From Bacteroidales bacterium UBA4230 (GTDB lineage Bacteria > Bacteroidota > Bacteroidia > Bacteroidales > UBA932): a DNA stretch of 25,461 nt. Of this stretch, positions 1-8,553 are shown piece by piece. The translations under genes were made by a program, and so were the position numbers. Below the pieces are notes generated by a model, which saw only the letters and a program-made list of their open reading frames with translations, was not told the DNA's origin and ran no database searches. The stretch covers positions 9,814 to 35,274 of the forward strand of contig DGXO01000013.1 in assembly GCA_002395605.1 (NCBI GenBank), in the 5' to 3' direction. The first letter of the stretch is position 1. Each line of letters begins with the position of its first letter.

Positions 1-2090
1 AACTGCCAGTTGATATCTGAGGAGAAGGTCTTGATGGGAGTGAGATCCTGCACCATGTCATTGCGGGTGCGGGGGCTCACGAACACCTGTTGGAAGGTGG
101 GAGCATCCTGGAAGTAACCTACATTGGCATATACCCTCATGTTGCCGCCAATAACATAGTTGAGGCCAAGCTTGCCGGCATAGGTAAAGAATTTTGCCTT
201 CTGCGAATTACCCTTGGAGGTGGACACAATGCCGTCCTTTGAAGAAGGCAGTATGGTCTCTCCGGTAATGGGGTCAGTATAAGACTCTCCGGGGAAAAGA
301 CCCTTTCTCACAAGGCCTTCACGCCAGAAGGAGGTGTAACCAAGGCGTCCGCCAAGGTTTACGTTAAGGTTGCCGAAGGTGAATTCGCCGTTCACCCAGC
401 CGCCGAAATTGCGAACATGCACATTGTAGTCGTAGCCATACTTGTCGCCCTGATGAAGGATACGGGCCTGTCCGTTGTGGGCAAGATAGAAGTCGAGGTC
501 GTTCTGGGCAAGGGACGGAGAAGCGGCGTAGTCGCGGTCTGCGAAGTTGTCAACGTCCACGAAGTACGTACCTCCAAGGAGGTCGGCAAGAATCTTGTAA
601 TACTCGGTCTTGTTGAACTTGCCGTTAAGGCCGCCAGTCACGGTGATGGTCTGGGTGGGCCTGTACTTGAAGTTGAAGGCAAGGTTAAGGTCACGCTGGT
701 CTACGCGGCGCTCTTCCTGCACGTATTTGCTTCGGCCGCCTTCGCTGAGCTGGTTCACCTGATAGATACGGTCCCAGTTCATGTGCACGAATGAGGGGTC
801 CTGGTTTTGCCAGTTCATCAGGGCAATGCCGGCTTTCTCACGGTTGGTGCGGTTGTAGTCGGGGTTGACGTTGTAGAAATAGCTGGGGAGGTTGCGGTAA
901 TAGTCCGGACGGGGGTCCTGGGCATTGTACCAGTCCATGGCGGTGTAGCCGTTTTTGCCGAAGCGGAACAGCACGGTGGTCTGGCTCTCGAACTTCTCCG
1001 AAGGCGTGAAATCCCACTTCAGGAAAGCTATGGGCTCATGGGTCTTACGAACGCGGGCATTGCGCAACTTGCCGTTCTGGTAGCCCCAGTTGGCATTGTA
1101 CATGTTGTCTCCCATCATGTCGTAAACCTCCTGTGTGGAAGCCATCTGGGCACCGCGCTCGCCGGGCGTGCCGAAGATTGCCGCGCTGAGCTTATGGGAG
1201 TCGTTTATAACTTTGTCGGCCGCCAGATAATAGGCGAAGGAACGGTAGTACACGCCCTGGATCCAGTCGTTGCCGCCAAGACGTGCGCTCACGTTGGCCG
1301 CAAATGACCAGCCGTTGTCCATGAGGCCTGTGGCGTAGGAAGCCATCAGGCGCAGGCGGTACAGGGCGCTATTGGTGAGGACGCTTCCGCGGAGGCCCTT
1401 ACGCACCTCCGATGCCGTGCCGAAGATATTGGTTACGCCGTTGTAACTTCCAAGCGCAACATCGCTGACCTCAACGCCGTTTACGGTTTCCTTACTGCGC
1501 ATAGCCTCGTTGAGGCCGCTCCACAGGGAGAAGGGGCCGTAACCGGTGATGGCGTCGTTCATCTTGACACCTGCAAGGTAAACTTCCTGGCTCTCTGAGC
1601 TGTAGCCGCGGGCGCGGAAACGCACGGCGGAGAAGTTGTAACCGGCAATGTTGTTGAAGACGTCGTTGCTGCCGAACAGGATGGTGGGGTTGTCGTTGAA
1701 CCCGGAGTCGTCCATGTCGAAGTTGGCAAAAGAGTCGTCGTCTACGTCCGTCACCCTCTGCATTCCGGTAAGGGAGAGGTTGAACATGTTCTTCACATAG
1801 CCGTCATTGACGGTAACCTGCACCTGCGACTCCAGGAAATCCGGAGCGGTGATACGGAGGATATAGCTGCCGTCGGGGAGGGACGGAATAAGGAAGGAAC
1901 CGTCCTGGGCCGAATGCACGGTCCCTATTTCATCGGCCCCCTGCAGCAGGACAACCTGCGCGTTCTCAATGGGGGCGCGTCCGTTACGGTCCACAACCTT
2001 TCCCTTCACGCCGCCGGTGGGCTCTTCCTGAGCCATGAGGCCGATGCCGCACAGTGCCGCAGCGATGGTCAGTATAAGTTTCTTAGTCAT
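1..2090 (-). CDS. TonB-dependent outer-membrane receptor with carboxypeptidase-regulatory-like N-terminus (3' end outside window)
   Basis: The reading frame is open from the ATG at 2090 to the window edge, giving 696 codons without a stop; the C-terminal part of the barrel is missing. Residues 1-21 form a Sec signal peptide (MTKKLILTIAAALCGIGLMA, then Q). Residues about 26-108 are a carboxypeptidase-regulatory-like beta-sandwich (GxVxGKVVDRNG...PDGSYILRI), followed by a plug-like region (FNNIAGYNFSAVRFRARGYS, GSYNGVTNIF) and long stretches of alternating aromatic and polar residues typical of a 22-strand barrel. Such proteins import large ligands through the outer membrane using TonB energy. 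It is the last visible gene of the nuclease/lipoprotein locus, 42 bases downstream of the phosphodiesterase-like gene, with a palindromic repeat in that gap. The ligand cannot be read from sequence; the nuclease neighbours suggest nucleic-acid fragments or nucleotides, which is inference. The family call is firm. Confidence 0.88.
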   Translation of the reverse strand, partial: MTKKLILTIAAALCGIGLMAQEEPTGGVKGKVVDRNGRAPIENAQVVLLQGADEIGTVHSAQDGSFLIPSLPDGSYILRITAPDFLESQVQVTVNDGYVKNMFNLSLTGMQRVTDVDDDSFANFDMDDSGFNDNPTILFGSNDVFNNIAGYNFSAVRFRARGYSSESQEVYLAGVKMNDAITGYGPFSLWSGLNEAMRSKETVNGVEVSDVALGSYNGVTNIFGTASEVRKGLRGSVLTNSALYRLRLMASYATGLMDNGWSFAANVSARLGGNDWIQGVYYRSFAYYLAADKVINDSHKLSAAIFGTPGERGAQMASTQEVYDMMGDNMYNANWGYQNGKLRNARVRKTHEPIAFLKWDFTPSEKFESQTTVLFRFGKNGYTAMDWYNAQDPRPDYYRNLPSYFYNVNPDYNRTNREKAGIALMNWQNQDPSFVHMNWDRIYQVNQLSEGGRSKYVQEERRVDQRDLNLAFNFKYRPTQTITVTGGLNGKFNKTEYYKILADLLGGTYFVDVDNFADRDYAASPSLAQNDLDFYLAHNGQARILHQGDKYGYDYNVHVRNFGGWVNGEFTFGNLNVNLGGRLGYTSFWREGLVRKGLFPGESYTDPITGETILPSSKDGIVSTSKGNSQKAKFFTYAGKLGLNYVIGGNMRVYANVGYFQDAPTFQQVFVSPRTRNDMVQDLTPIKTFSSDINWQ

Positions 2091-2103
2091 ATTGGTTGGT
2101 TTT

Positions 2104-2130
2104 GTCATTCTGAGCGAAGCGAAGAATCTC
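2104..2130. repeat. GTCAT/ATCTC palindromic repeat element, copy 1 (intergenic)
   Basis: A 27-base element starting GTCATTCTGAGCG and ending AGAATCTC lies between the phosphodiesterase-like gene and the downstream receptor. ATTCT at the left pairs with AGAAT at the right. It shares its outer bases with six other elements in the window. It occupies most of the 42-base gap and could act as a small hairpin in the polycistronic message. Confidence 0.8.
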
Positions 2131-2132
2131 CT

Positions 2133-3209
2133 CTACTTCTTGATTACAATGTACGTAGGATAGTGGTCGGAGTAGCCGTTCACGAACGCACCGTTGGAGA
2201 AAGTGCGGAACGGGGTTCCCTTGTACTGACCGCTCTGGTTGGTCATGTAGGGCTTGGAGAAGATTCGGCCATAGAACTTCTTCTTGAGGATGGGCTGAAT
2301 CTCAAAGGTGTCGTCTTCGGCATCGGCAAGGGCCTTGTTCACCATCACGATGTCAAAGATATTGCCTTCTCCGCGGTAATAGAGGGAGCTGTAACCGGCC
2401 TTTATCATGCTCAGGAACGGGTTGAAGAAGTCTTCGTCGTCAAGGTCGTCGCGGAATTCCTTGCCGTGGAGGTACTCTGTCATGGAGATGTCCGTGGGGT
2501 TGTCGTTCATGTCGCCCATCACCACAATCTTGATTCCGGGGAACTCTTCCTGGAGCTCCATTGCCCTCATGTAGGCGATTTCGGCACCGCGGGGACGGAG
2601 GTCTGCGCCCTTGCCGCCAAGACGTGAGGGAAGGTGGCATACGAAGAATGCAAACATCTCACCGTCAATGGTTCCGCGCACCATCAGGATATCACGGGTG
2701 CGGAAGGCTTCCTTCTCTTCTTCGGTCCAGGCGCTCCAGTCTATGCGGGAGGGCTCGAAGGTGAAGGGGATGGATTCGCTGGTGATGTACTTGAACACTT
2801 CCGGCCGATAAAACAGCGCGCAGTCTACGCCGCGGCGGTCAGGGCCGTCGTAGTGGACAATCTGGTAGTTGGCATCCGCTATTGCGGGCTCGGACACCAG
2901 GTCTTCAAGGACGTGGCGGTTCTCTACCTCGGATACGCCAAGGACGGCATGCCAGGCGCCGTTGTCCTTTCTCATGTCGGCAATGACGCGGGCCATGTTC
3001 TTAAGCTTCTTGGCGTACTTTTCCTCGGTCCACTCATTGGCGCCGTCCGGGAGGTACTCGTAGTCGTTCTTGCCTTCGTCGTGATAGGTGTCAAAGAGGT
3101 TTTCAAGGTTGTAGAAACCTATCACATAGCTCTTGTGCTTCTGGGCGTCGGCGGTGCGGGGAAGCATCAGAAGAGCCAGGGCTGCAATGATGTATAACGT
3201 TTTTTTCAT
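2133..3209 (-). CDS. Secreted endonuclease/exonuclease/phosphatase-family protein
   Basis: A 358-residue protein with a Sec signal peptide (about residues 1-22, MKKTLYIIAALALLMLPRTADA) and no lipobox Cys, so it is probably periplasmic. The metal-dependent EEP fold is recognised from its motifs in order: N34 with E36 (YNLEN), E94 (SEVEN), the DRRGVD loop near 124-129, H192 (CHLPSR), D233 and N235 (GDMNDN), and the C-terminal S347-D348-H349. All expected catalytic residues are present. Members cleave phosphodiester bonds in DNA, RNA or phospho-lipids and sugars; the substrate is not certain from motifs. It starts 20 bases after a DNA/RNA endonuclease gene and precedes a TonB receptor, so nucleic-acid processing between two membranes is a reasonable inference. 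No independent promoter is visible. Very confident for the family, moderate for the role. Confidence 0.92.
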   Translation of the reverse strand: MKKTLYIIAALALLMLPRTADAQKHKSYVIGFYNLENLFDTYHDEGKNDYEYLPDGANEWTEEKYAKKLKNMARVIADMRKDNGAWHAVLGVSEVENRHVLEDLVSEPAIADANYQIVHYDGPDRRGVDCALFYRPEVFKYITSESIPFTFEPSRIDWSAWTEEEKEAFRTRDILMVRGTIDGEMFAFFVCHLPSRLGGKGADLRPRGAEIAYMRAMELQEEFPGIKIVVMGDMNDNPTDISMTEYLHGKEFRDDLDDEDFFNPFLSMIKAGYSSLYYRGEGNIFDIVMVNKALADAEDDTFEIQPILKKKFYGRIFSKPYMTNQSGQYKGTPFRTFSNGAFVNGYSDHYPTYIVIKK

Positions 3210-3229
3210 GTATGGTTATTGTTTCAGGT

Positions 3230-4399
3230 TTACCATTTGGAAACAACCGTCTTGGGATCGGCCTTTTCTATTGCCGATGCCTGGTCCTTGCCAACTACCA
3301 TGGGAAGGACTGCAAAAAAGTCTACGCCAACCTTCTTCTCGAGGGCGGAGACTGAGAGTGCGTAATCGGAGAAATTGTCGGCGGCAATGCTCTTTGAATG
3401 CGGGAGATAGTATGCCGCAGCCGTATAGGAACCGCCCTTGAGCCGAAGGAGGGCTTTGTAGTATGCCGAAGGCACGCGTGCCGCAACCCCGCCGCTGTGT
3501 CCGGACCAGTCGGAGTCACTGGTTATATGGCAGCCGGTCACGACATACAGGGTGTCGCAGTTCTTTGCGTAGGACCTTACGCGGCCTTCAAGGTTGGCCC
3601 ATATTCCGCCGTTGAAGTCGTACTGCTGGGGGGTCATGTTTGTGACGTAGTACGTGCACATGTTCACCTTCTCGCTTTCCTGGCGGTCGGCCGAAGGGAT
3701 CTGGTGTCCGCGGGTCCAGCCGCCGCCATAGGAGTGATCCCAGAGTTCCGGCTGGGTCATGCCAAGATCCCTGAGGATGGGGTCCGGGGGAAATCCGCCG
3801 CCCTTATTGTCATAGCGGCCGTAACTTCCCTTCAGAAGGCCGGTGTTGAGCGGATAGGCCACCCAATGGGAGACGTAGTTTTTGGGGTCCCAGTAAAACG
3901 ACCAGCTGCGTTTGGAGCTCTGCTGACGGCTGACGTACTGTCCACCTTCCCAGTCGTGGGTGAAGAAGTAGAGGTCCGGCTGGTCAAGGACCGGAAGCTC
4001 CATCCACATGGGGGCTGCAACGGCAGCGCCGCCGCCGGAGCCTGCCTGGCTCACCTGGGCGGTGGCCTTAAGGGTTATGCCCTTGAGGGTAAGGGTCGCG
4101 CTTCGGGGGCTGTCTCCCTCATTGGGAGCAACGTTCATGCGGACGTGGTAAACCCCGGCCGAACCCGCAGTCTGGGCCAGTTCAATCCAGCCGGTTTCGG
4201 CACTGGCGTAGTCTATGGAAAGTGTCCAGGAGCTGGTTGCAGCCACCTCAAGCGACTGGCCGCCACCCTGTGCGGAAACTACCGCCTGCGGGACCTTTAA
4301 TACCGGAATGGTCTCGTCCTCCTGTTTCTGACAGGAGAACAAGACCATTGCGGAAATAAGTCCCAGTGCCCACTGAAGGGGCTGGAATGAACGCTTCAT
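3230..4399 (-). CDS. DNA/RNA non-specific endonuclease lipoprotein with N-terminal BACON-like domain
   Basis: A 389-residue protein. Residues 1-22 are a lipoprotein signal with lipidated Cys23 (MVLFSC), followed by QKQEDE, an acidic stretch like those that direct surface exposure of Bacteroidota lipoproteins. Residues about 32-118 form a BACON-like beta-sandwich. Residues about 135-385 match the beta-beta-alpha-metal nuclease family of Serratia nuclease: the signature reads T229-R230-G231-H232-QIPSADR, followed by N263 (FNGGIWANLE) and E271. The H-to-N and N-to-E spacings (31 and 8) are close to those of Serratia nuclease (H89, N119, E127). The usual Asp of the DRGH motif is replaced by Thr. 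The enzyme would cut single- or double-stranded DNA and RNA outside the cell. It lies 10 bases downstream of the multi-OB-fold lipoprotein gene and 20 upstream of the EEP gene, so all are likely co-transcribed. Confidence 0.9.
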   Translation of the reverse strand: MKRSFQPLQWALGLISAMVLFSCQKQEDETIPVLKVPQAVVSAQGGGQSLEVAATSSWTLSIDYASAETGWIELAQTAGSAGVYHVRMNVAPNEGDSPRSATLTLKGITLKATAQVSQAGSGGGAAVAAPMWMELPVLDQPDLYFFTHDWEGGQYVSRQQSSKRSWSFYWDPKNYVSHWVAYPLNTGLLKGSYGRYDNKGGGFPPDPILRDLGMTQPELWDHSYGGGWTRGHQIPSADRQESEKVNMCTYYVTNMTPQQYDFNGGIWANLEGRVRSYAKNCDTLYVVTGCHITSDSDWSGHSGGVAARVPSAYYKALLRLKGGSYTAAAYYLPHSKSIAADNFSDYALSVSALEKKVGVDFFAVLPMVVGKDQASAIEKADPKTVVSKW

Positions 4400-4409
4400 T
4401 GCGTTTTGG

Positions 4410-6818
4410 TTACTTTACGGTAACGGTAATCTTGGTAATACGGGCCTGGCCGTTTGTAGCGGAGCCGCTATTTCCAACGGTAAAGGCCTGACTTGTGCTT
4501 TCGACACCGGAGTCTACCTGGGCGCCGGCATTGTCAAGAAGCACACCGGTGTTCTGGCTTACATACTCAAATGCCACGGAAACGAACTCCTTGCCCCCGG
4601 CGACTGCTACGGTAAGGGTAGGGTTCTCGTTCTGATAGATTCTCCAGTTATATCCGTTCTCGTAGTATTTGCCGGTATTGCCGCCGCCGGTTGCAGTGAT
4701 TGTGACATCACCCTGAGTGATAGTCAGGTACTGCTTGCTGTTCTCCCAGCTGTTTGCTTCGGCATAGTCTTTCATGACAATCTCAATCTTGGAGGCGCCG
4801 TCAGGAGAAGCCTTGCCCTGGGTGATGGTGATGGTCTCCTCTACGGAAGCTTCGCTGGCGGCAAGCTTGAGGGTGTAGACAACGTCGGATTCGGTGGAGG
4901 TGTTGGCTGCGAAGGTAACCTTCACGGTGGCGTCTGCGCTTCCGCTGGCGGGAGTTGCAACGGCCTCACCCTGAGTGGTGGTAATGGTCCAGGCGGTGTT
5001 GGCCTTGATCTTCACTTCGGCCTCTGTGGCAGAAGCTGCAACCTTGATTTCGGTGGCGCCGTCTACCTTGCAGTACTTGTAGTTGGCATCGGCCTCAAAG
5101 CTCTCAATGGTTGCGTTAACAACCTCAGGGGTGCCCTGATAATCCTTGTAGGAACCTACAACGGAGATGGCGCCGCCCTCGGTAATCTGGCCTGACCACT
5201 TGTCAAATTCGCCGTCCTTGAAGCTGTACACCAGGATTTCGCCGGTGGCGTCCTTCATGGTGATCTTCATGTACTTTTTCTCGGGGTTGTCAATGTTGAA
5301 TTCCGTGACGGTGCCCTTGAGGCGATACTGGTTGACGGCATCGGCCTTAGCGATGAAGTCTGCGATGGAAAGGGTTTCGAACTCAGTGGGAGCCTCTCCT
5401 TCGGTGAAGCTCTCGATGGTGGTGTTCATTACCTCGTGTTTGTCGTTCTTGGCGTAGTACTCGTAGGTGCCGGTGAGGACAACTGTGCCGAAGTCCTTGA
5501 TTTTGTCGGCCCACTTATCGTATTCGCCGTCCTTGAAGCCGTAAACGGTGATGGTGCCGGTGGCGTCGGTGAGGTCGAAGCCCATGTAGTTACGGTCTCC
5601 GGATTTGCCGGTGTAGAAGCCGCTTACCTTACCGGTGAGCCTGTAGTAGGTGGCGCCGTCGGACTTGATGAAATCGGCCACGGTGGCGTCCGTTATCTCT
5701 GTCTGCTGCTGGCCGGCCTCGAAGCTCTCAATGGTGGCCTGCATAACCTCATGCTGCTCCTTGGCGGAATAGTACTCGTAGGTGCCGGTGAGGACTACGG
5801 TGCCGCCGTCAGAGAGTTTGGAAGCCCATTCGTCGTACTGGCCGTCCTTGAAGCCGTAAACCAGGATGGTTCCGGTTTCGTCGGTGAGGTTGAACTGCAT
5901 GTAGTTTTTACCGCTGTTGTTGGTGCCGGTCTTGAAGGCCGATACCTTACCGGTGAGCCTGTAGTAGGTGTTAGGGTCGGCGTTCTTGATGAAGTCGGCC
6001 ACGGTGCTGGCAGTGATTTCGGTCTGGGGAGTAGATTCCTCCACCTTGCCGTTAAGGGAGTAGATGTATGCGCCCTTGCCAGTGTTCTGCTGCATGGTTT
6101 CGGCGGTAGTCTTGTACTTGGTGAGGTGGCCGAAGATGATGACTTCGTCGCCGATCTTGATGTCGGTGTCCTTGCCCTGGACGAACTTGCGGTTGCCAAG
6201 ATAATTCACCTGATAGGCCTCGAAGTCTTTCTCAGAATTGGGGTCGTACTCCTTGCCGTCGGAGATATAGAAGGTGGCATTGCCGTAGCTGTTGCCGGTG
6301 AAATACTGCTCAACTTCCTTGTAAACTCCAATCTTGTGGATGAATCCTTTCACATAGAACGGCTCTGCGCTGGGGGCGTTGTCCTCGGAGATGTTCTCCA
6401 TCACCCAAGCATAGGCCTCTGAGGCAGTGAAAGCGGTTGCAGGGGTTTTACCGTCATTGGCAACCTCCGTTCCGGTCTGGGTTACGGAAATGCTGGCGTT
6501 GAAAAGCCCTGCCATGAAATTGATCTTGGAATTGCGGGGCTTGCCGCTGAGGGGATCTACGGTGACGGTGATGGTGGTTACACCCTTGTTTCCTGCAACG
6601 GGGGTTACGTGAAGCCAATCCTTTGCGGCTTCAGGGACAATTGCGGACCAGGCCTCGGAGGAGGTCACTTTAACCTGCTGGGTGGTGCCGTTAGCATCGG
6701 CCTCAATTTTGGTAGGGTCTACCGAAATGCCCGCAGGAATGTTTTCTTCTGCTTTCTGGCATGCTGCAGCAAGGCCAAGTACGGCCACTGCTGCGATGAA
6801 CAGATTCTTAAGTTTCAT
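4410..6818 (-). CDS. Large surface lipoprotein with BACON-like domains and four OB-fold-like modules
   Basis: An 802-residue protein with lipobox Cys20 (GLAAAC) followed by QKAEEN, an acidic, surface-export-like start. Visible order: BACON-like domain (about 30-116), an OB-fold-like domain (126-258, with KGFIHKIG and IGDEVIIFGHL), three tandem, closely related OB-fold-like repeats (268-368, 374-474, 480-575; each with ADFI...YRLTGKV, YMxFxLTDxTGTI, VYGFKDGxYDxW, VVLTGTYEYY and IESF), a second BACON-like domain (588-668), and a C-terminal beta-rich domain (675-802, with GNTGKYYENGYNWRIYQN). No catalytic motif is seen. OB folds often bind nucleic acids or oligosaccharides, so a binding role is plausible. 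The neighbouring nucleases favour nucleic acid, by inference. It has its own promoter element and begins with the same 15 bases as the upstream lipoprotein gene. The family resembles proteins annotated with DUF5689/DUF6359-like OB domains; I cannot confirm which. Confidence 0.8.
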   Translation of the reverse strand: MKLKNLFIAAVAVLGLAAACQKAEENIPAGISVDPTKIEADANGTTQQVKVTSSEAWSAIVPEAAKDWLHVTPVAGNKGVTTITVTVDPLSGKPRNSKINFMAGLFNASISVTQTGTEVANDGKTPATAFTASEAYAWVMENISEDNAPSAEPFYVKGFIHKIGVYKEVEQYFTGNSYGNATFYISDGKEYDPNSEKDFEAYQVNYLGNRKFVQGKDTDIKIGDEVIIFGHLTKYKTTAETMQQNTGKGAYIYSLNGKVEESTPQTEITASTVADFIKNADPNTYYRLTGKVSAFKTGTNNSGKNYMQFNLTDETGTILVYGFKDGQYDEWASKLSDGGTVVLTGTYEYYSAKEQHEVMQATIESFEAGQQQTEITDATVADFIKSDGATYYRLTGKVSGFYTGKSGDRNYMGFDLTDATGTITVYGFKDGEYDKWADKIKDFGTVVLTGTYEYYAKNDKHEVMNTTIESFTEGEAPTEFETLSIADFIAKADAVNQYRLKGTVTEFNIDNPEKKYMKITMKDATGEILVYSFKDGEFDKWSGQITEGGAISVVGSYKDYQGTPEVVNATIESFEADANYKYCKVDGATEIKVAASATEAEVKIKANTAWTITTTQGEAVATPASGSADATVKVTFAANTSTESDVVYTLKLAASEASVEETITITQGKASPDGASKIEIVMKDYAEANSWENSKQYLTITQGDVTITATGGGNTGKYYENGYNWRIYQNENPTLTVAVAGGKEFVSVAFEYVSQNTGVLLDNAGAQVDSGVESTSQAFTVGNSGSATNGQARITKITVTVK
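5094..6017 (-). repeat. Three tandem coding repeats (about 318 bp period) encoding OB-fold-like modules
   Basis: Residues 268-368, 374-474 and 480-575 of the 802-residue lipoprotein align at a period of 106 residues. The first two are the most alike (identical YYRLTGKVS and VVLTGTYEYY segments), and the third is more diverged and shorter. This is internal module duplication. Confidence 0.85.
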
Positions 6819-6861
6819 TAGTATGGTTGTTAAATGGTTACTTGCCTAATTGTTCAGTTTA

Positions 6862-6869
6862 CAAATATA
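6862..6869 (-). promoter_or_regulatory. Bacteroidota -7 promoter element TATATTTG for the multi-OB lipoprotein gene
   Basis: On the minus strand TATATTTG matches the TAnnTTTG -7 consensus of the phylum. It lies 43 bases before the ATG at 6818 and directly after the terminator of the upstream unit. No good -33 TTTG is at the ideal distance; an ATTG lies closer than usual. It implies separate initiation for the 802-residue gene and the genes after it. Confidence 0.6.
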
Positions 6870-6890
6870 ATTATTTTTTTCGGCAATAAA

Positions 6891-6918
6891 AATCCCGGGG
6901 CTTTGGGGCCTCGGGATT
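6891..6918 (-). terminator. Rho-independent terminator after the BACON/OB lipoprotein gene
   Basis: On the minus strand AATCCCG-a-GGC, loop CCCAAA, GCC-c-CGGGATT form a 10-bp stem with one mismatch, followed by TTTTATT. It starts 21 bases after the stop codon of the 532-residue lipoprotein gene. Confidence 0.85.
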
Positions 6919-6939
6919 AATTGGAGTATTTGCGCGGGA

Positions 6940-8538
6940 TTACTGTGCGTCTTCCATGGAAGTGAACACAATGTTCAGGTGCTTGCCACCGGAGATGGAC
7001 TGCAGATAACCACGGATGACAACCTTCTTGTCCAATTTGGATGCAAGGTCAAACTCTGCGGGAAGCTGGTATGCGGAGAAGTCTCCGGCATCGTAACCGT
7101 CAAGGTAGATGTTGGTGTAGTTGCCGCTCTTCTTGGGAGTGCCGGTAATCTCCACATACTGGATCTTGATGGCGTCGGTAGCCTTTGTCTTGTCCTTGCC
7201 GTCGATGGAGGCAATGATCTCGTCCACTTTCTCAGAGGTCAGGACAACGGGCTCCGGATAGGTAACGGTGCCGTTGCCTTCCTTGATCTTGTTCTCAAGG
7301 ACAAAGCCGTCAGCTTTGCCGTCGCAGCTCATCTGGAGGCCGTAGTTGTATGCGGCGAAGGTGTCCACGATCTCAATCTCGTCACCAATCTTGTACTTGC
7401 CGGCATCGAAAGCGCTGCCATAATAAGCAAGCATGGCGCCGGATTCGTCGGCAAGGATATAACCCCTTGCGCAGATGGCCATTACGGTACCATGGACGTG
7501 GGCGAAGCCGTCTGCGATGGCGTCTGCGATGGGCTTCACGTCAGGAGCGTTGGACTTCTGGGAAACGGAGAAGGTGATGCTCTTGGAGTCTGAAGAGGAA
7601 AGGCCGATGGTGGCGGTCCTGGGCATCAGGCCCTCGTTGGGAACGACGGAGAAGCTGAGGATGGCGGTGTCGGCGGGATTCTTTTCAAAGAGGGTGGGAA
7701 CACCGGCCTTGAAAACGGTCTTCTTGTAGGAGATCCAGTCAACGTCTGCGGGAACTTCGGCATAAACGCCCTTGCCCTTGATGGTAACCTTTACGGTAAC
7801 GTCTCCACCTTCCTTGCTAACCTCCTGTGGCTCTACGCTCTCTATCTTGAGGAGGGCCTTCTGGATGGAAAGGACGGTAACGTCTACAAGTTCAACGGTG
7901 CCGTTGTAGGTGGTCTTGGGACCGGAAACCTTCACAACGTCGCCAACCTCGAGACCAAGGCTGAGGAAGTTCTTGGTTTTGCCGTTCTTGTCAAGAGTAC
8001 CGTAGATGTAAACCTCGTCGCCGGCCTTGTCAACCATGTACCAGTTGCCATAGGTGGTGTTGACGATGGATGTCACGGTGCCTTCCACGATGTAGGTCTT
8101 GCCGTCAGGGCCGGCGTTGACCTCTGCTGCGGTAGCCTCTTCGGCCTCAACGGAGCCCTGACGGACAACGATGTGCTGAAGTTTGGAACCGGACTTGAGC
8201 TGGAGTTCTACCTCGCGGCCGCTGGTAGTGGCCTCGGCGGTAATGGTGAGGCTGGACTGTCCGGCAGCACCGGAGGTGGCGCTGAGGGTGATCCATGAAG
8301 GAGCATAGTCCATGATGGCTTTTTTGTCGTCATCCTTCTTGCCGGTGTCGTAGTGCTTGGTTACCTCCCATGCATCTGCGGCAGTGATGGCGATTTCGGA
8401 GCTGCCACCCTCAAGAGGAATGGAAATGAAGGTCTTGTTGAGTTCGAAGTCTGCAAAGGAACCCACCATAGGTTCGGTCTGGCAACCGGCGAAAACGGCT
8501 ACAGACGCAATAGCGGCGATGATATTCTTAAGTTTCAT
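6940..8538 (-). CDS. Lipoprotein with alternating BACON-like and OB-fold-like domains
   Basis: A 532-residue protein with lipobox Cys19 (VAVFAGC). Visible order: BACON-like domain (about 28-128, ending QHIVVRQGS), OB-fold-like domain (134-226, YIVEGTVTSI, NWYMVD, YIYGTL, VGDVVKVSG), second BACON-like domain (230-327, ending ITFSVSQKS), and two further OB-fold-like segments (332-415, HVHGTVMAICARGYILAD with IGDEIEIVD; and about 430-525, YVEITGTPKKSGNYTNIYLD with KKVVIRGYL). No enzyme motif is visible. It begins 15 bases after the Oar-like receptor gene, so the two are one transcription unit. The arrangement suggests a surface partner of the receptor, as SusD is for SusC, but it has no SusD-like helical architecture. 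It resembles proteins annotated as BACON/DUF5689-containing; the exact family is unconfirmed and the ligand unknown. Confidence 0.8.
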   Translation of the reverse strand: MKLKNIIAAIASVAVFAGCQTEPMVGSFADFELNKTFISIPLEGGSSEIAITAADAWEVTKHYDTGKKDDDKKAIMDYAPSWITLSATSGAAGQSSLTITAEATTSGREVELQLKSGSKLQHIVVRQGSVEAEEATAAEVNAGPDGKTYIVEGTVTSIVNTTYGNWYMVDKAGDEVYIYGTLDKNGKTKNFLSLGLEVGDVVKVSGPKTTYNGTVELVDVTVLSIQKALLKIESVEPQEVSKEGGDVTVKVTIKGKGVYAEVPADVDWISYKKTVFKAGVPTLFEKNPADTAILSFSVVPNEGLMPRTATIGLSSSDSKSITFSVSQKSNAPDVKPIADAIADGFAHVHGTVMAICARGYILADESGAMLAYYGSAFDAGKYKIGDEIEIVDTFAAYNYGLQMSCDGKADGFVLENKIKEGNGTVTYPEPVVLTSEKVDEIIASIDGKDKTKATDAIKIQYVEITGTPKKSGNYTNIYLDGYDAGDFSAYQLPAEFDLASKLDKKVVIRGYLQSISGGKHLNIVFTSMEDAQ

Positions 8539-8553
8539 GTTCTAGTTCCTTTA

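Noticed and set aside
1914..2627. A 237-codon plus-strand frame containing CHSERSEESP
   Set aside because: That peptide is a translation of the palindromic repeat at 2104-2130, and the rest is antisense to the EEP-family gene.
5436..6422. A 328-codon open frame on the plus strand opposite the multi-OB lipoprotein gene
   Set aside because: It mirrors the repeats of the real gene in antisense and has no signal, motif or start context of its own.
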